A DNA stretch of 64,000 nucleotides from Komagataeibacter medellinensis NBRC 3288 (GTDB lineage Bacteria; Pseudomonadota; Alphaproteobacteria; Acetobacterales; Acetobacteraceae). The stretch is from positions 2,262,001 to 2,326,000 of the forward strand of contig NC_016027.1 of NCBI RefSeq assembly GCF_000182745.2, read 5' to 3'. The notes beneath the pieces are model-generated. The model was given only the letters and a program-made list of their open reading frames with translations, had not been told where the DNA came from and made no database searches. A program made the position numbers and the translations under genes. Shown here one piece after another: positions 54,413 to 62,511 of the stretch; position 1 is the stretch's first letter, and each line of letters starts with the position of its first letter.

Positions 54413-55243
54413 ATGCCCCAGGACGCAGCCGGAACCCCGGCCAGCCAGATCAGACTGGTACTGGCCGACGTGGACGGCACACTGGTCACGAAGGACAAGA
54501 TCCTGACACCACGCGCCATCCGGGCTGTCGAACGCCTGCGTGAACGCGGTATCCTGTTCACCATTACCAGCGGCCGCCCGCCCAAGGGCATGAAGATGGT
54601 GATCGACCCGCTCAAGATTTCCGAGCCGATCGCGGGCTTCAATGGCGGGATGATGGTCCGCCCCGATTTCAGCGTGATCGAGGCCCGCACGCTTCCGGCC
54701 GATACCGCGCGCAAGGTGATCGGCATCATCCGTGACCACAAGGCCGACCCGTGGGTCTATAACGGCAATGACTGGATCGTCTCGAAACTCGATGCGCCGC
54801 ATGTCGCGCGCGAACAGTGGACGGTCAAGTTTCCGCCGGTGGTCGGCGATGTGGAAGCGAAGCTGGATCAGGTGGTCAAGATCACCGGGGTCAGTGATGA
54901 CCTCGACCTGATGAAGCGGCTGGAACATGACCTGCAACAGACGCTGGGCGATACGGCATCGGCCGCGCTGTCGCAGCCATACTACGTGGATGTGACCAAT
55001 AAAGACGCCAACAAGGGCGGCGTGGTCATGGCGCTTGAACGCCTGCTGGGCATTCCCGCCAGCCAGATGGTGACACTGGGCGACCAGCCCAATGATGTGC
55101 TGATGTTCCGCAAGAGCGGCATGTCCATCGCCATGGGGCAGGCCAGCCCGGATGTGCAGAAGCAGGCGACCCATGTCTCGACATCGTGCGAGGAGGAAGG
55201 GTTCGCCAACGGGATCGAGAAATTCGTGCTGGGAGATGCATGA
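54413..55243 (+). CDS. Cof-type HAD-IIB phosphatase (second of two)
   Basis: A 276-aa paralogue of the preceding gene. It has motif I LADVDGTLVTK, motif II TITSGRPPKGM, the lysine motif NKGGVVMALERLLG and motif IV LGDQPNDVLMFRKSGMSIAMGQA. The last motif differs from its neighbour (QPND instead of MNND), so substrate specificity may differ. ATG 54413 has GGGAGAG 5 bases upstream; a GTG at 54407 is in frame. The pgl gene begins 1 base after its stop. Confidence 0.9.
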   Translation: MPQDAAGTPASQIRLVLADVDGTLVTKDKILTPRAIRAVERLRERGILFTITSGRPPKGMKMVIDPLKISEPIAGFNGGMMVRPDFSVIEARTLPADTARKVIGIIRDHKADPWVYNGNDWIVSKLDAPHVAREQWTVKFPPVVGDVEAKLDQVVKITGVSDDLDLMKRLEHDLQQTLGDTASAALSQPYYVDVTNKDANKGGVVMALERLLGIPASQMVTLGDQPNDVLMFRKSGMSIAMGQASPDVQKQATHVSTSCEEEGFANGIEKFVLGDA

Positions 55244-55244
55244 C

Positions 55245-55985
55245 ATGAGCACAGGACACGACGTGAAAACCGGGACCATGGTGGTCCTGCCCGATGCCGA
55301 GGCCATTGCCCAGCATATGGCGAAGTGGCTGACCGGGCAGGCGCTGGCCAAGAAAGACGGCCCGTTCGTGCTGGCGCTGTCGGGCGGGTCCACGCCCAGG
55401 CGGCTGTATCAAATCCTTGCATCCGCTGAATATCGTGACCGCTTTCCGTGGACGAACACACAGTTTTTCTTTGGCGATGAACGCTTCGTGCCCGAGGCGG
55501 ATGCTGCCAGCAATTACAACATGGTCGAGACCGAAATGCTGGCCCACGTAACGGTGCCGCCCGCCAACGTGCACCCCATGCCCACATCGGGCGACCCGAC
55601 ACAGGCGGCAGCCACCTATCAGGCTGAACTGGAAAAGGTGTATGGCGGCAACGTACTGCAACCCGGCCGCCCGCTGTTTGATGTGGTGATGCTGGGGCTG
55701 GGCGATAACGGGCATACGGCCTCGCTTTTCCCGCGCCAGCCGGTGCTGCGGGAAAAGAAGCTGTGGGTCTCGACCTGCGTGCCCGATGACGCGCCACATA
55801 CACGCCTGACGCTGACCTATCCCGCCATCCATTCCAGCCGCCATGTGGTGTTCATGCTGGCAGGCGCGGGCAAGCGCGAAGCCTTTGCAAAAGTGCGTGC
55901 CGGTGACCCGGCCGAACCTGCCAGCCATATCACGACCGAGGGTGAACTCGTCTGGCTTATGGACAAGGCGGCGGCAGGGCAATAA
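55245..55985 (+). CDS. pgl: 6-phosphogluconolactonase
   Basis: Hydrolyses 6-phosphogluconolactone to 6-phosphogluconate, between Zwf and Gnd. The 246-aa protein belongs to the NagB/RpiA-like fold and shows FVLALSGGSTPRRLYQIL, FFFGDERFVPEADAASNYNM and GLGDNGHTASLFP, the lactonase motifs. ATG 55245 gives the normal length; the upstream frame overlaps the HAD gene and is not used. Ribosome-binding GGGAG lies 8 to 9 bases upstream. Confidence 0.95.
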   Translation: MSTGHDVKTGTMVVLPDAEAIAQHMAKWLTGQALAKKDGPFVLALSGGSTPRRLYQILASAEYRDRFPWTNTQFFFGDERFVPEADAASNYNMVETEMLAHVTVPPANVHPMPTSGDPTQAAATYQAELEKVYGGNVLQPGRPLFDVVMLGLGDNGHTASLFPRQPVLREKKLWVSTCVPDDAPHTRLTLTYPAIHSSRHVVFMLAGAGKREAFAKVRAGDPAEPASHITTEGELVWLMDKAAAGQ

Positions 55986-56080
55986 GTGCGTTATGTGTAA
56001 GGACCGTGCAGATGCAGCAGGGCCAATAAGAATGACGGGGCACCCAAGGCAGGGATACCCCGCAGGAGAGGAAACAGCGC

Positions 56081-56785
56081 ATGTCCACCCATATTACGGA
56101 CCCCAGGGCAGAACTGAAGCGTAAGGCCGCGATCGAGGCCGCCGACATGGTGAAGGAAGGCATGGTGGTCGGCCTCGGCTCGGGCAGTACGTCCGCCTTC
56201 ATGATCGAGGAGCTGGGCCGTCGCTGGGCAGAAGGGCTACGGTTCTGCGCCATTCCCACATCCGAGCGTTCGGCCGAGCAGGCGCGCTCGCATGGGATCA
56301 GGCTGGTCACATTCGCCACTCACCCGCAGATCGACATCGACATTGATGGCGCAGATGAAGTGGAGCGGGGCACGCTGAACCTGATCAAGGGGCTGGGGGG
56401 CGCGCTGTTCCGTGAAAAGATCGTGGCTGCCGCCTCACGCAGGTTCGTGGTGGTGGTGGATGACAGCAAGCTGGTTGATCGGCTGGGTGTAGCCGTGCCA
56501 GTGCCGGTGGAAGTCGCCAATTTTGGCTGGAACTCGACCGCGCGCCAACTTGAGGCGCTGGGTGCGAAAGTAACCCAGCGGCTGGACCGCAGCGGCAACG
56601 TGTTCGTGACTGATGGTGGCAACATGATCCTGGATTGTCATTTTGGCGAGATTGCCGATTCAGATACCCTGCAGAACCAGCTTGACCGTGTGGTGGGCGT
56701 GATCGAGACGGGATTGTTCATTGGCCGGACGTCCGAAGTGATCGTGGCCACGGCCGATGGCCTGCAGCGGTTGCATGCGGCATGA
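56081..56785 (+). CDS. rpiA: Ribose-5-phosphate isomerase A
   Basis: Interconverts ribose 5-phosphate and ribulose 5-phosphate. The 234-aa protein has the conserved MVVGLGSGSTSAFMIEELG, PTSERSAEQA, DIDIDGADEVE and the catalytic KGLGGALFREKIVA with its glutamate and lysine. A second lysine lies in VVVDDSKLVDRLG. The stop overlaps the gntK start by 4 bases (ATGA), so the two are coupled. Confidence 0.96.
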   Translation: MSTHITDPRAELKRKAAIEAADMVKEGMVVGLGSGSTSAFMIEELGRRWAEGLRFCAIPTSERSAEQARSHGIRLVTFATHPQIDIDIDGADEVERGTLNLIKGLGGALFREKIVAAASRRFVVVVDDSKLVDRLGVAVPVPVEVANFGWNSTARQLEALGAKVTQRLDRSGNVFVTDGGNMILDCHFGEIADSDTLQNQLDRVVGVIETGLFIGRTSEVIVATADGLQRLHAA

Positions 56786-57333
56786 CCGGCAAGGCATTGC
56801 AGGACCAGGGTATCAGGCCGTTGGTCCTTGTCATCATGGGGGTGTCAGGCTGCGGCAAGACCACTCTGGCGGAGGGCCTGCATAATCTGTTGGGTTGGCC
56901 CTATCAGGAAGGTGACCTGCTGCATCCCCGCGCCAATGTGGAAAAAATGGCGGCGGGCATTCCCCTGACCGATGCCGACCGCCTGCCATGGCTACAGACC
57001 TGCCGCACATGGCTGCATGAGCGCGTGGTGTCGGGGCAGGGGGGGATCCTGACCTGCTCGGCGCTCAAGCGCTCCTACCGCGATCTGTTGCGTGCGGACG
57101 GTAATGAGGGGATCGTGTTCGTCTATCTGGAAATCCCGGAGGCTGTGCTGTCTGACCGGTTGAAGCGCAGGCGGGGCCACTACATGCCCCCCAGTCTGCT
57201 GCCCAGCCAGCTTGCAACACTTGAGGCGCCGACGGCGGATGAGCACCCGGTAGTGGTGCATCTGGAAGCAACGCCTGCGGACCTGATTGCCGAAACACTC
57301 GGGTTGTTGAAGCAGGAATTTCCCCAACCCTGA
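56782..57333 (+). CDS. gntK: Gluconokinase
   Basis: Phosphorylates gluconate to 6-phosphogluconate, feeding the pentose phosphate pathway; gluconate is a major overflow product of acetic acid bacteria. The 183-aa protein has Walker A GVSGCGKTTLAEGL (about 21-34), QEGDLLHPRANVEKMAAGIPLTDADRLPWL and CSALKRSYRDLLR, the standard gluconate-kinase motifs. It overlaps rpiA and is followed by repeat copy 4. Confidence 0.95.
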   Translation: MTGKALQDQGIRPLVLVIMGVSGCGKTTLAEGLHNLLGWPYQEGDLLHPRANVEKMAAGIPLTDADRLPWLQTCRTWLHERVVSGQGGILTCSALKRSYRDLLRADGNEGIVFVYLEIPEAVLSDRLKRRRGHYMPPSLLPSQLATLEAPTADEHPVVVHLEATPADLIAETLGLLKQEFPQP

Positions 57334-57362
57334 CGGGATAAGGTCATTCATTGGCAAAGAAG

Positions 57363-57442
57363 GATAAAAGTTTCTGGGTGCCGCCTTTTTTAAAAAGGCG
57401 GCGTTCTTTGAAGCTTTTTGAAAAGAGCTTCACCAGAAACTT
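57363..57442 (+). repeat. Dispersed two-hairpin element, copy 4
   Basis: GATAAAAGTTTCTGGGTG, hairpin CCGCCTTTTTT/AAAAAGGCGG, linker CGTTCTTT, hairpin GAAGCTTTTTG/AAAAGAGCTTC and end CACCAGAAACTT. This is the clearest full copy. It lies between gntK and the phosphatase on the same strand. Confidence 0.9.
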
Positions 57443-57485
57443 CCTTACATTTTATTTTTAAACTGACCGATCGGGTAAGGCATTC

Positions 57486-57965
57486 ATGACCCGCTCTCCC
57501 GTCTCCGTACTGTTTGTATGTATGGGCAATATCTGTCGCTCCCCCCTGGCAGAGGCCGCGTTCCGTGACGCGGCCCGGCGGGCGGGGCTGGATGTGGTGG
57601 TTGATTCGGCTGGAACCGGCAACTGGCATGCCGGTTCCGCGCCGGACCGGCGGGCCTGTGCCACTGCCCTGCGCCATGGCATTGATATCAGCCGCGCCCG
57701 CGCGCGCATGGTTCGGCCTGCGGATTTCGAGCGCTTTACCCATATCGTTGCGCTGGACCATGCCAACCTTGCCCATCTGCAGGCCATGCAGCCCGCAGGT
57801 AGCCGGGCACAGCTATCCCTGCTGCTGGACCATGTGCCCGGCAGACAGGGCCATGCCGTGGCCGATCCGTATTATGGCGATGCCAGCGGGTTCGAGACCA
57901 CATGGCACGACGTGACCGCCGGGGCGCAGGCACTGGTGGGTAAACTGCAAAAGGACAGCGCATGA
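57486..57965 (+). CDS. Low-molecular-weight protein-tyrosine-phosphatase family enzyme
   Basis: A 159-aa phosphatase with the signature loop VCMGNICRSPLAE (CX5R, residues about 11-24) and the general acid aspartate in VADPYYGDASGF. In several bacteria the neighbour of a fructosamine-kinase homologue is a phosphatase of this family that dephosphorylates ribulosamine 5-phosphate during protein deglycation. Here the gene overlaps exactly that homologue (ATGA), so a metabolite-repair role fits better than tyrosine phosphatase signalling. Activity is inference. Confidence 0.9.
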   Translation: MTRSPVSVLFVCMGNICRSPLAEAAFRDAARRAGLDVVVDSAGTGNWHAGSAPDRRACATALRHGIDISRARARMVRPADFERFTHIVALDHANLAHLQAMQPAGSRAQLSLLLDHVPGRQGHAVADPYYGDASGFETTWHDVTAGAQALVGKLQKDSA

Positions 57966-58783
57966 CCCGCCTGGCCCGGCACGGTGCTGCCCTGCTGGGA
58001 GGACAGTTGTGGAACTGGCACCCGCTGCAGGGCGGTGACTTGGCGCAGACATTGCTGGTCTATCTCAATGACGGGCGCAGGGTGGTGGTCAAGAATGGCC
58101 CCGATCCACTGGCGGAGGCCGCCATGCTGCGCACGTTGGGCGAGACCGGCGCGCCGGTGCCCGATGTACTGGCGGTGGATGAGGATGCGCTAGTGCTGCA
58201 GTACCTGCCCGCCGATGGCCCGCTTGCCACCTGCTGGGGCGATCTGGGGCGCGTACTGGCGCAGGCGCATACTGGCAGGCCGCCGGAAGGGGCAGTTCGT
58301 TACGGCTGGCGCACCGATTATGCACTGGGCACGGTAGCGGTGCCCAACACATGGATGGATACGTGGCCTGGCTTCTGGGCCGAGCGCCGCATTGGCATCC
58401 ATCTGGACCATGTGGGGATTGACCTTGCTCATCAGCTTGAGCGCCTGATGTACCGCCTGCCAGACCTGCTGCCCGCCAGACCTGCACCCAGCCTGCTGCA
58501 TGGGGATCTGTGGGGTGGGAACGTGCTGGTCTCGGCCCGGCGGGTGACGGGGCTGATCGACCCATGCTGCTGTTATGGCCATGCGGAGGTGGATCTTGCC
58601 ACTGCCGGGGTGTTTGACCGGCCCGCTGCTGCTTTCTTCATGGCTCATGAGTCGCTTGAGGCGGGATATGAAGCGCGTTTTGCCATCTATCGACTCTGGA
58701 TTGCGCTGGTGCATCTGCGGCTGTTTGGCGCGACCTACCGGCCCCTTGTGGCCCATTACCTTGATGGGGCGGGTGTGGGGTAA
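57962..58783 (+). CDS. Fructosamine/ribulosamine-3-kinase family protein
   Basis: A 273-aa phosphotransferase of the fructosamine-3-kinase family. It has the kinase-like lysine in VVVKNGPDPLAEAAML, the catalytic loop SLLHGDLWGGNVLV (HGD...N) and the metal site LIDPCCCYGHAEVDLA. In bacteria these enzymes mainly phosphorylate ribulosamines and erythrulosamines formed when proteins react with ribose 5-phosphate or erythrose 4-phosphate, making them unstable so the sugar falls off. It is coupled to the phosphatase gene upstream. Confidence 0.93.
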   Translation: MTRLARHGAALLGGQLWNWHPLQGGDLAQTLLVYLNDGRRVVVKNGPDPLAEAAMLRTLGETGAPVPDVLAVDEDALVLQYLPADGPLATCWGDLGRVLAQAHTGRPPEGAVRYGWRTDYALGTVAVPNTWMDTWPGFWAERRIGIHLDHVGIDLAHQLERLMYRLPDLLPARPAPSLLHGDLWGGNVLVSARRVTGLIDPCCCYGHAEVDLATAGVFDRPAAAFFMAHESLEAGYEARFAIYRLWIALVHLRLFGATYRPLVAHYLDGAGVG

Positions 58784-58815
58784 GGTATCGCGCGACTGTA
58801 TGGCAGGACTGAAGT

Positions 58816-58898
58816 GATAAAAGTTTCTGGGTGCCGGCTTTTTTCAGAAAAGCAGCGTTCCCTGAAGCTTTTTAGAAAAAGCTTCATCAAAAACTTTT
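58816..58898 (+). repeat. Dispersed two-hairpin element, copy 5
   Basis: GATAAAAGTTTCTGGGTGCC, a weakened first stem, then hairpin GAAGCTTTTTAG/AAAAAGCTTC and CATCAAAAACTTTT. It lies between the convergent kinase gene and tRNA-Asp. Confidence 0.85.
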
Positions 58899-58954
58899 CT
58901 TTGATTTAAAGGGATTTCTGTGGAGAGAGGCTTTATGAAAGCCGCACCATAAAA

Positions 58955-59031
<77 letters not shown>

Positions 59032-59115
59032 ATCCGCTGCCGCCCTGTGGGCTGCAACCGTTCGGTGAAAGGGCAAATAACAGGCTGCCCCCGACATGGC
59101 AACAGGGCAGGCAAA

Positions 59116-59152
59116 AAAAAACGCCATGACAGGGTCTTTCATGGCGTTTTTT
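59116..59152 (-). terminator. Terminator of the ahpCD operon
   Basis: ACGCCATGA and TCATGGCGT form a 9-bp stem extended by A/T pairs and flanked by A-runs and T-runs, so it can work in both directions. It lies 17 bases past the ahpD stop on the minus strand. Confidence 0.85.
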
Positions 59153-59168
59153 GGGCAGCGGGATGGGA

Positions 59169-59696
59169 TCAGGCAGGAAGTTCCACGCCATCCAGCGTTA
59201 CGGCAATGGCGCTGACGGTCGCGGCAATGCGCACTGCCGTCTGAATATGTTCGGTAGTCAGGCCCGCTGCGCGCAGCTGGCGCTCGTGGCTTTCCATGCA
59301 TAGCCCGCAGCCATTGATGGCGGAGACGGCCATGGCCCACAGCTCGAAATCCACCTTATCCACGCCGGGGTTGTTGATGATGTTCATCCGCAGGCGCGCG
59401 GGCAGTTTTGCATAATCACCGCCCACAAGGTGCACGAAACGGTAATAGACATTGTTCATGCCCATGATGGCCGCCGCTGCTCGTGCCGCTTCCAGCGCCT
59501 CGGGCGCGAGGCGGGGGCCGTATTCGGCGGTCAGGGCGTGGGTCACGGCCGGGTTGCGTGCTGCAATGGCGCTGGCGATGAACGTGCCGCCAAGCTGCTG
59601 CGGCGTCAGCACGATATCGTTGGCGAGCGAGCCGAGGTTGAGCTTCAGATCCTTGGCGTAGTCCGGCAGTGCGGCCTTGATGGAATCGATCGACAT
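59169..59696 (-). CDS. ahpD: Alkyl hydroperoxide reductase AhpD
   Basis: Carboxymuconolactone-decarboxylase-fold thiol reductase that recycles AhpC. The 175-aa protein begins [20 protein letters not shown] and has the redox motif CGLCMESH (CxxC plus histidine, about residues 130-137). ATG 59696 gives the standard N-terminus; the open frame upstream is spurious. It is the second gene of the ahpCD operon. Confidence 0.95.
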   Translation of the reverse strand: MSIDSIKAALPDYAKDLKLNLGSLANDIVLTPQQLGGTFIASAIAARNPAVTHALTAEYGPRLAPEALEAARAAAAIMGMNNVYYRFVHLVGGDYAKLPARLRMNIINNPGVDKVDFELWAMAVSAINGCGLCMESHERQLRAAGLTTEHIQTAVRIAATVSAIAVTLDGVELPA

Positions 59697-59844
59697 GGCA
59701 TGTGTCCGTAGGCTGGGGCCTGTGCCTGCCCCATTACGTGGCCGTGCGGGCAGGAAAGGGCGGTGTGCGGGGGGGCAGGGTGATGTGGGGCGTATGTGCC
59801 CTGCACGGGAATGAACCCCGCGCAGGCGCACACGCACCGGGCCA

Positions 59845-60387
59845 TCATGCCTTGATGAAAGCGTCGCCCTTGTTCCAGTTGCACGGGCACAGCTCGTCGC
59901 TCTGCAGGCCGTCAAGGATACGCAGGATTTCCTGCGGGTTACGGCCAACCGACAGGTCATTGACACTGACATGGCGGATGATGCCCTGCGGGTCGACAAC
60001 AAAGGTCGCGCGGTAAGCCGCACCGGCCTGCTGCGACATGACGCCACAGCTTTCGATCAGCTCGCGCTTGATGTCGGACAGCATCGGGATTTCGAGGTTC
60101 TTCAGTTCGTCATGGTGCAGGCGCCAGTTCAGGTGCACGAAGGCGCTGTCGATCGATACGCCGTACACCACGGTGTCACGGTCGCTGAACTCACCGGCCA
60201 GCTTGCCGAATGCCACGATCTCGGTCGGGCAGACGAAGGTGAAGTCCAGCGGCCAGAAGAAAACGACCTTCCACTTGCCTTCGTTCGATTCGTCCGTGAT
60301 CTGCACGAACTCGCCTTTCAGCCCTTCGGGGCCGCCGGGTACGGCGCTCAGGTTGAAGGCGGGAAACTTGTCACCGATTGTCAGCAT
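59845..60387 (-). CDS. ahpC: Peroxiredoxin AhpC (AhpD-partnered type)
   Basis: 2-Cys peroxiredoxin that reduces hydrogen peroxide and organic peroxides. The 180-aa protein has the peroxidatic cysteine in FTFVCPTEI (about 46-54) and near the end [12 protein letters not shown], the form seen in AhpC proteins that work with AhpD. ATG 60387 has AGGAG 10 to 11 bases upstream; an earlier in-frame ATG at 60414 is not needed. It is divergent from oxyR, the likely regulator. Confidence 0.95.
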   Translation of the reverse strand: MLTIGDKFPAFNLSAVPGGPEGLKGEFVQITDESNEGKWKVVFFWPLDFTFVCPTEIVAFGKLAGEFSDRDTVVYGVSIDSAFVHLNWRLHHDELKNLEIPMLSDIKRELIESCGVMSQQAGAAYRATFVVDPQGIIRHVSVNDLSVGRNPQEILRILDGLQSDELCPCNWNKGDAFIKA

Positions 60388-60517
60388 ATTGGGCAGGCTC
60401 CTGTTAGGGATCATGATGTTGGGTGCGACGGATGGCGCAGCCCGGAGCCTGTATCTATGCCGGTCATGATGCTATCATACCAGTGAATTATTTATATATG
60501 CATGATCGGAATTATCG

Positions 60518-61453
60518 ATGCTTCCGATGCCCTCTGCCCAGCAGTTGCGCTACCTTGTAACCCTTGCCGAACTGCGCCATTTCGGGCGTGCGGCGCGGGC
60601 CTGTGCGGTGACCCAGTCCACGCTGTCCGCCGGTATCCTTGCCCTTGAACGGCAGATGGATGTCCGACTGCTGGACCGCGATGTGGGCAAGAAGGTCGTG
60701 TTCACCCCGGTGGGGGACAAGGTGATAGCCCGCGCACGCACGGCGCTTGAGGCCCTGCAGGGTGTGCTGGACGTGGCCGTGGCCTCGCGGGAGCCGATGA
60801 GCGGATTGCTGCGGATCGGTGTCATTCCTACCATCGGGCCGTTTGTCATGGCCTCGCTGGTGCGCAGGCTGCCACATGCCTATCCGCAACTGCATCTTTC
60901 GCTGAACGAGGACGTGACCCACAACGTCATGGCCAAGCTGGGCATGGGGCGGCTGGACCTTGTGCTGCTGGCCATGCCGTGGGACTGCGCCGATAACGAG
61001 ATACTGCCCCTGTGGCGCGATCCCTTCATGCTAGTCATGCCGCATGACCACCCGCTTGCGCAGCTGCCTGTGGTACCGGTGCGCGACATCGTGCGCGAGC
61101 GCATGATCCTGCTGGAGGACGGGCACTGCCTGCGTGACCAGACGCTGGCCATGTGCCACCAGGTGCGTGGCTGGAACCCGCCGGCGGATGGGGCGGAATG
61201 TGCCGTAACCTCGTTGCACACCATGGTGGAAATGGTGGGCGCCGGCATGGGGCTGGCGCTGCTGCCGCAGCTTGCAGTCGATTCCCCGCTGCTGGATGGC
61301 CAGAAGCTGGCGGTCCGGCCCGTGACGGGTGCACAGACATGGCGTACTATCGGCCTGGCATGGCGCCCGCGTTCCCCCCGGGCGGCGGATTTCCATACTA
61401 TTGCCCCGTTTTTCGTGCCGGATTCGATCACACAGGCGAATTCCCTGCTGTAA
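60518..61453 (+). CDS. oxyR: LysR-type peroxide regulator OxyR
   Basis: Transcription activator that senses hydrogen peroxide by forming a disulfide and switches on ahpC and similar genes. The 311-aa protein has the winged-helix N-terminus (LRYLVTLAELRHFGRAARACAVTQSTLSAGILALE) and the redox pair in the GHCLRDQTLAMC segment, equivalent to Cys199 and Cys208 of E. coli OxyR. The 130-base divergent gap to ahpC should hold the shared operator. Confidence 0.95.
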   Translation: MLPMPSAQQLRYLVTLAELRHFGRAARACAVTQSTLSAGILALERQMDVRLLDRDVGKKVVFTPVGDKVIARARTALEALQGVLDVAVASREPMSGLLRIGVIPTIGPFVMASLVRRLPHAYPQLHLSLNEDVTHNVMAKLGMGRLDLVLLAMPWDCADNEILPLWRDPFMLVMPHDHPLAQLPVVPVRDIVRERMILLEDGHCLRDQTLAMCHQVRGWNPPADGAECAVTSLHTMVEMVGAGMGLALLPQLAVDSPLLDGQKLAVRPVTGAQTWRTIGLAWRPRSPRAADFHTIAPFFVPDSITQANSLL

Positions 61454-61551
61454 AGTGCTCCAGAATCCGGCTGTGTAGTTGACTCAGGGCGCAGGGAAGG
61501 CTATTCGGGCGCCTCTTTTGCGGTATATCGCAATTAGTCGAGGGTCGGATC

Positions 61552-61677
61552 ATGAAAATCAGAAACAGCCTGAAATCGGCCAAGGTTCGGGACAAGGACT
61601 GCCGTGTGGTCCGTCGCCGTGGCAAGGTCTATGTCATTAACAAGAAGAACCCGCGCATGAAGGCCCGTCAGGGCTGA
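61552..61677 (+). CDS. rpmJ: Ribosomal protein L36
   Basis: A 41-residue ribosomal protein, [20 protein letters not shown] followed by 21 residues rich in arginine and lysine ending [10 protein letters not shown]. It has the single-cysteine form common in alphaproteobacteria (the zinc-binding four-cysteine set is absent). It is a separate small gene 98 bases after oxyR, followed 13 bases later by the TPR gene. Confidence 0.95.
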   Translation: MKIRNSLKSAKVRDKDCRVVRRRGKVYVINKKNPRMKARQG

Positions 61678-61690
61678 TTGCCAGGCGGCC

Positions 61691-62365
61691 TTGACCGTCA
61701 GGTTCATCTTTGAACAGCGGCAAAGCCGCGCAGGCCGGTTTTTGATAACCTGTCTGCGTGGCTTTTCGTTCGTACCCCTGTTTCTGGGAATGGGCCTGCC
61801 CTCCGTTGTGGCCGCACACGGGGTGGACCGCCATGCGGCCCCGCCCGCTATCATCGCCAGAGATGGTAGGGATAAGCCTGCGGCTGAACCCTCGCTCGAC
61901 AGTCTTGAGACGGAACTGGCCCATGCTGCCACTGCCCGTGGCGCGCGTGACCTGCAGGGCCGGATCGAACAGCAGCGTTTGAAGGAACTGGCCCCCACCA
62001 CCACCCTGCTGGTCCGCCGCGCGCAGGATGATCTTGATGCCCAGCGCCCGCTTGATGCGGTGCAGGACATGGATGATGCGCTGCTACTTCAGCCTGAGGT
62101 GGAAGTGCTGTGGCGCAACCGCGCGCAGGCGCGCCTTGTTGCCCGCAATCTCGATGGGGCGGTGGCGGATCTGGGTGTTGCGCTGCATCATGACGGGCGT
62201 GACGTGATGGCGTGGAAAATCCTTGAGGATACCGAAGAGCAGCGTGGTGACTGGCAGGCAGCATGGAAAGCCTGGCAGCATGTGCTGCAGCTTGATCCCA
62301 CCACGCCTGATGCCGACCATGAGACACAGAAGCTGCGCCTGAAGGCATTCGGGCAGCCGACCTGA
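61691..62365 (+). CDS. TPR-repeat protein with signal peptide
   Basis: A 224-aa protein. The N-terminus fits a signal peptide (basic RQSRAGR, hydrophobic FLITCLRGFSFVPLFLGMGLPSVVA, cleaved near residue 42). The mature region is mainly two to three tetratricopeptide repeats (AQDDLDAQRPLDAVQDMDDALLLQPE, WRNRAQARLVARNLDGAVADLGVAL, WKAWQHVLQLDP). It is probably periplasmic and scaffold-like. The TTG start has only a weak AGGCGG site; a later start near 61793 would remove the signal. Confidence 0.75.
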   Translation: MTVRFIFEQRQSRAGRFLITCLRGFSFVPLFLGMGLPSVVAAHGVDRHAAPPAIIARDGRDKPAAEPSLDSLETELAHAATARGARDLQGRIEQQRLKELAPTTTLLVRRAQDDLDAQRPLDAVQDMDDALLLQPEVEVLWRNRAQARLVARNLDGAVADLGVALHHDGRDVMAWKILEDTEEQRGDWQAAWKAWQHVLQLDPTTPDADHETQKLRLKAFGQPT

Positions 62366-62376
62366 TACCTGAATCA

Positions 62377-62459
62377 TAATAGAAGTTCTTTGGGCGCCGC
62401 CTTTTTTAAAAGGCGGCGTTCTTCAAAGATTTTCAAAAAAAGCTTCACCAAAAACTTTT
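62377..62459 (+). repeat. Dispersed two-hairpin element, copy 6
   Basis: AGAAGTTCTTTGGGCG, hairpin CCGCCTTTTTT/AAAAGGCGG, linker CGTTCTTC, a second weakened hairpin and the end CTTCACCAAAAACTTTT. It lies between convergent TPR and OmpA/MotB-like genes. Confidence 0.85.
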
Positions 62460-62511
62460 CTAGGTTTGTGGTCGGTCAGGCAGGGGGTATCGCCTGCCAG
62501 ATCCGGCGCGG

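Noticed and set aside
60388-60517. Exact OxyR boxes between ahpC and oxyR
   Set aside because: CTAT half sites occur (CTATGCC, GCTATCAT), but I could not fit the full ATAG-N7-CTAT spacing with confidence.
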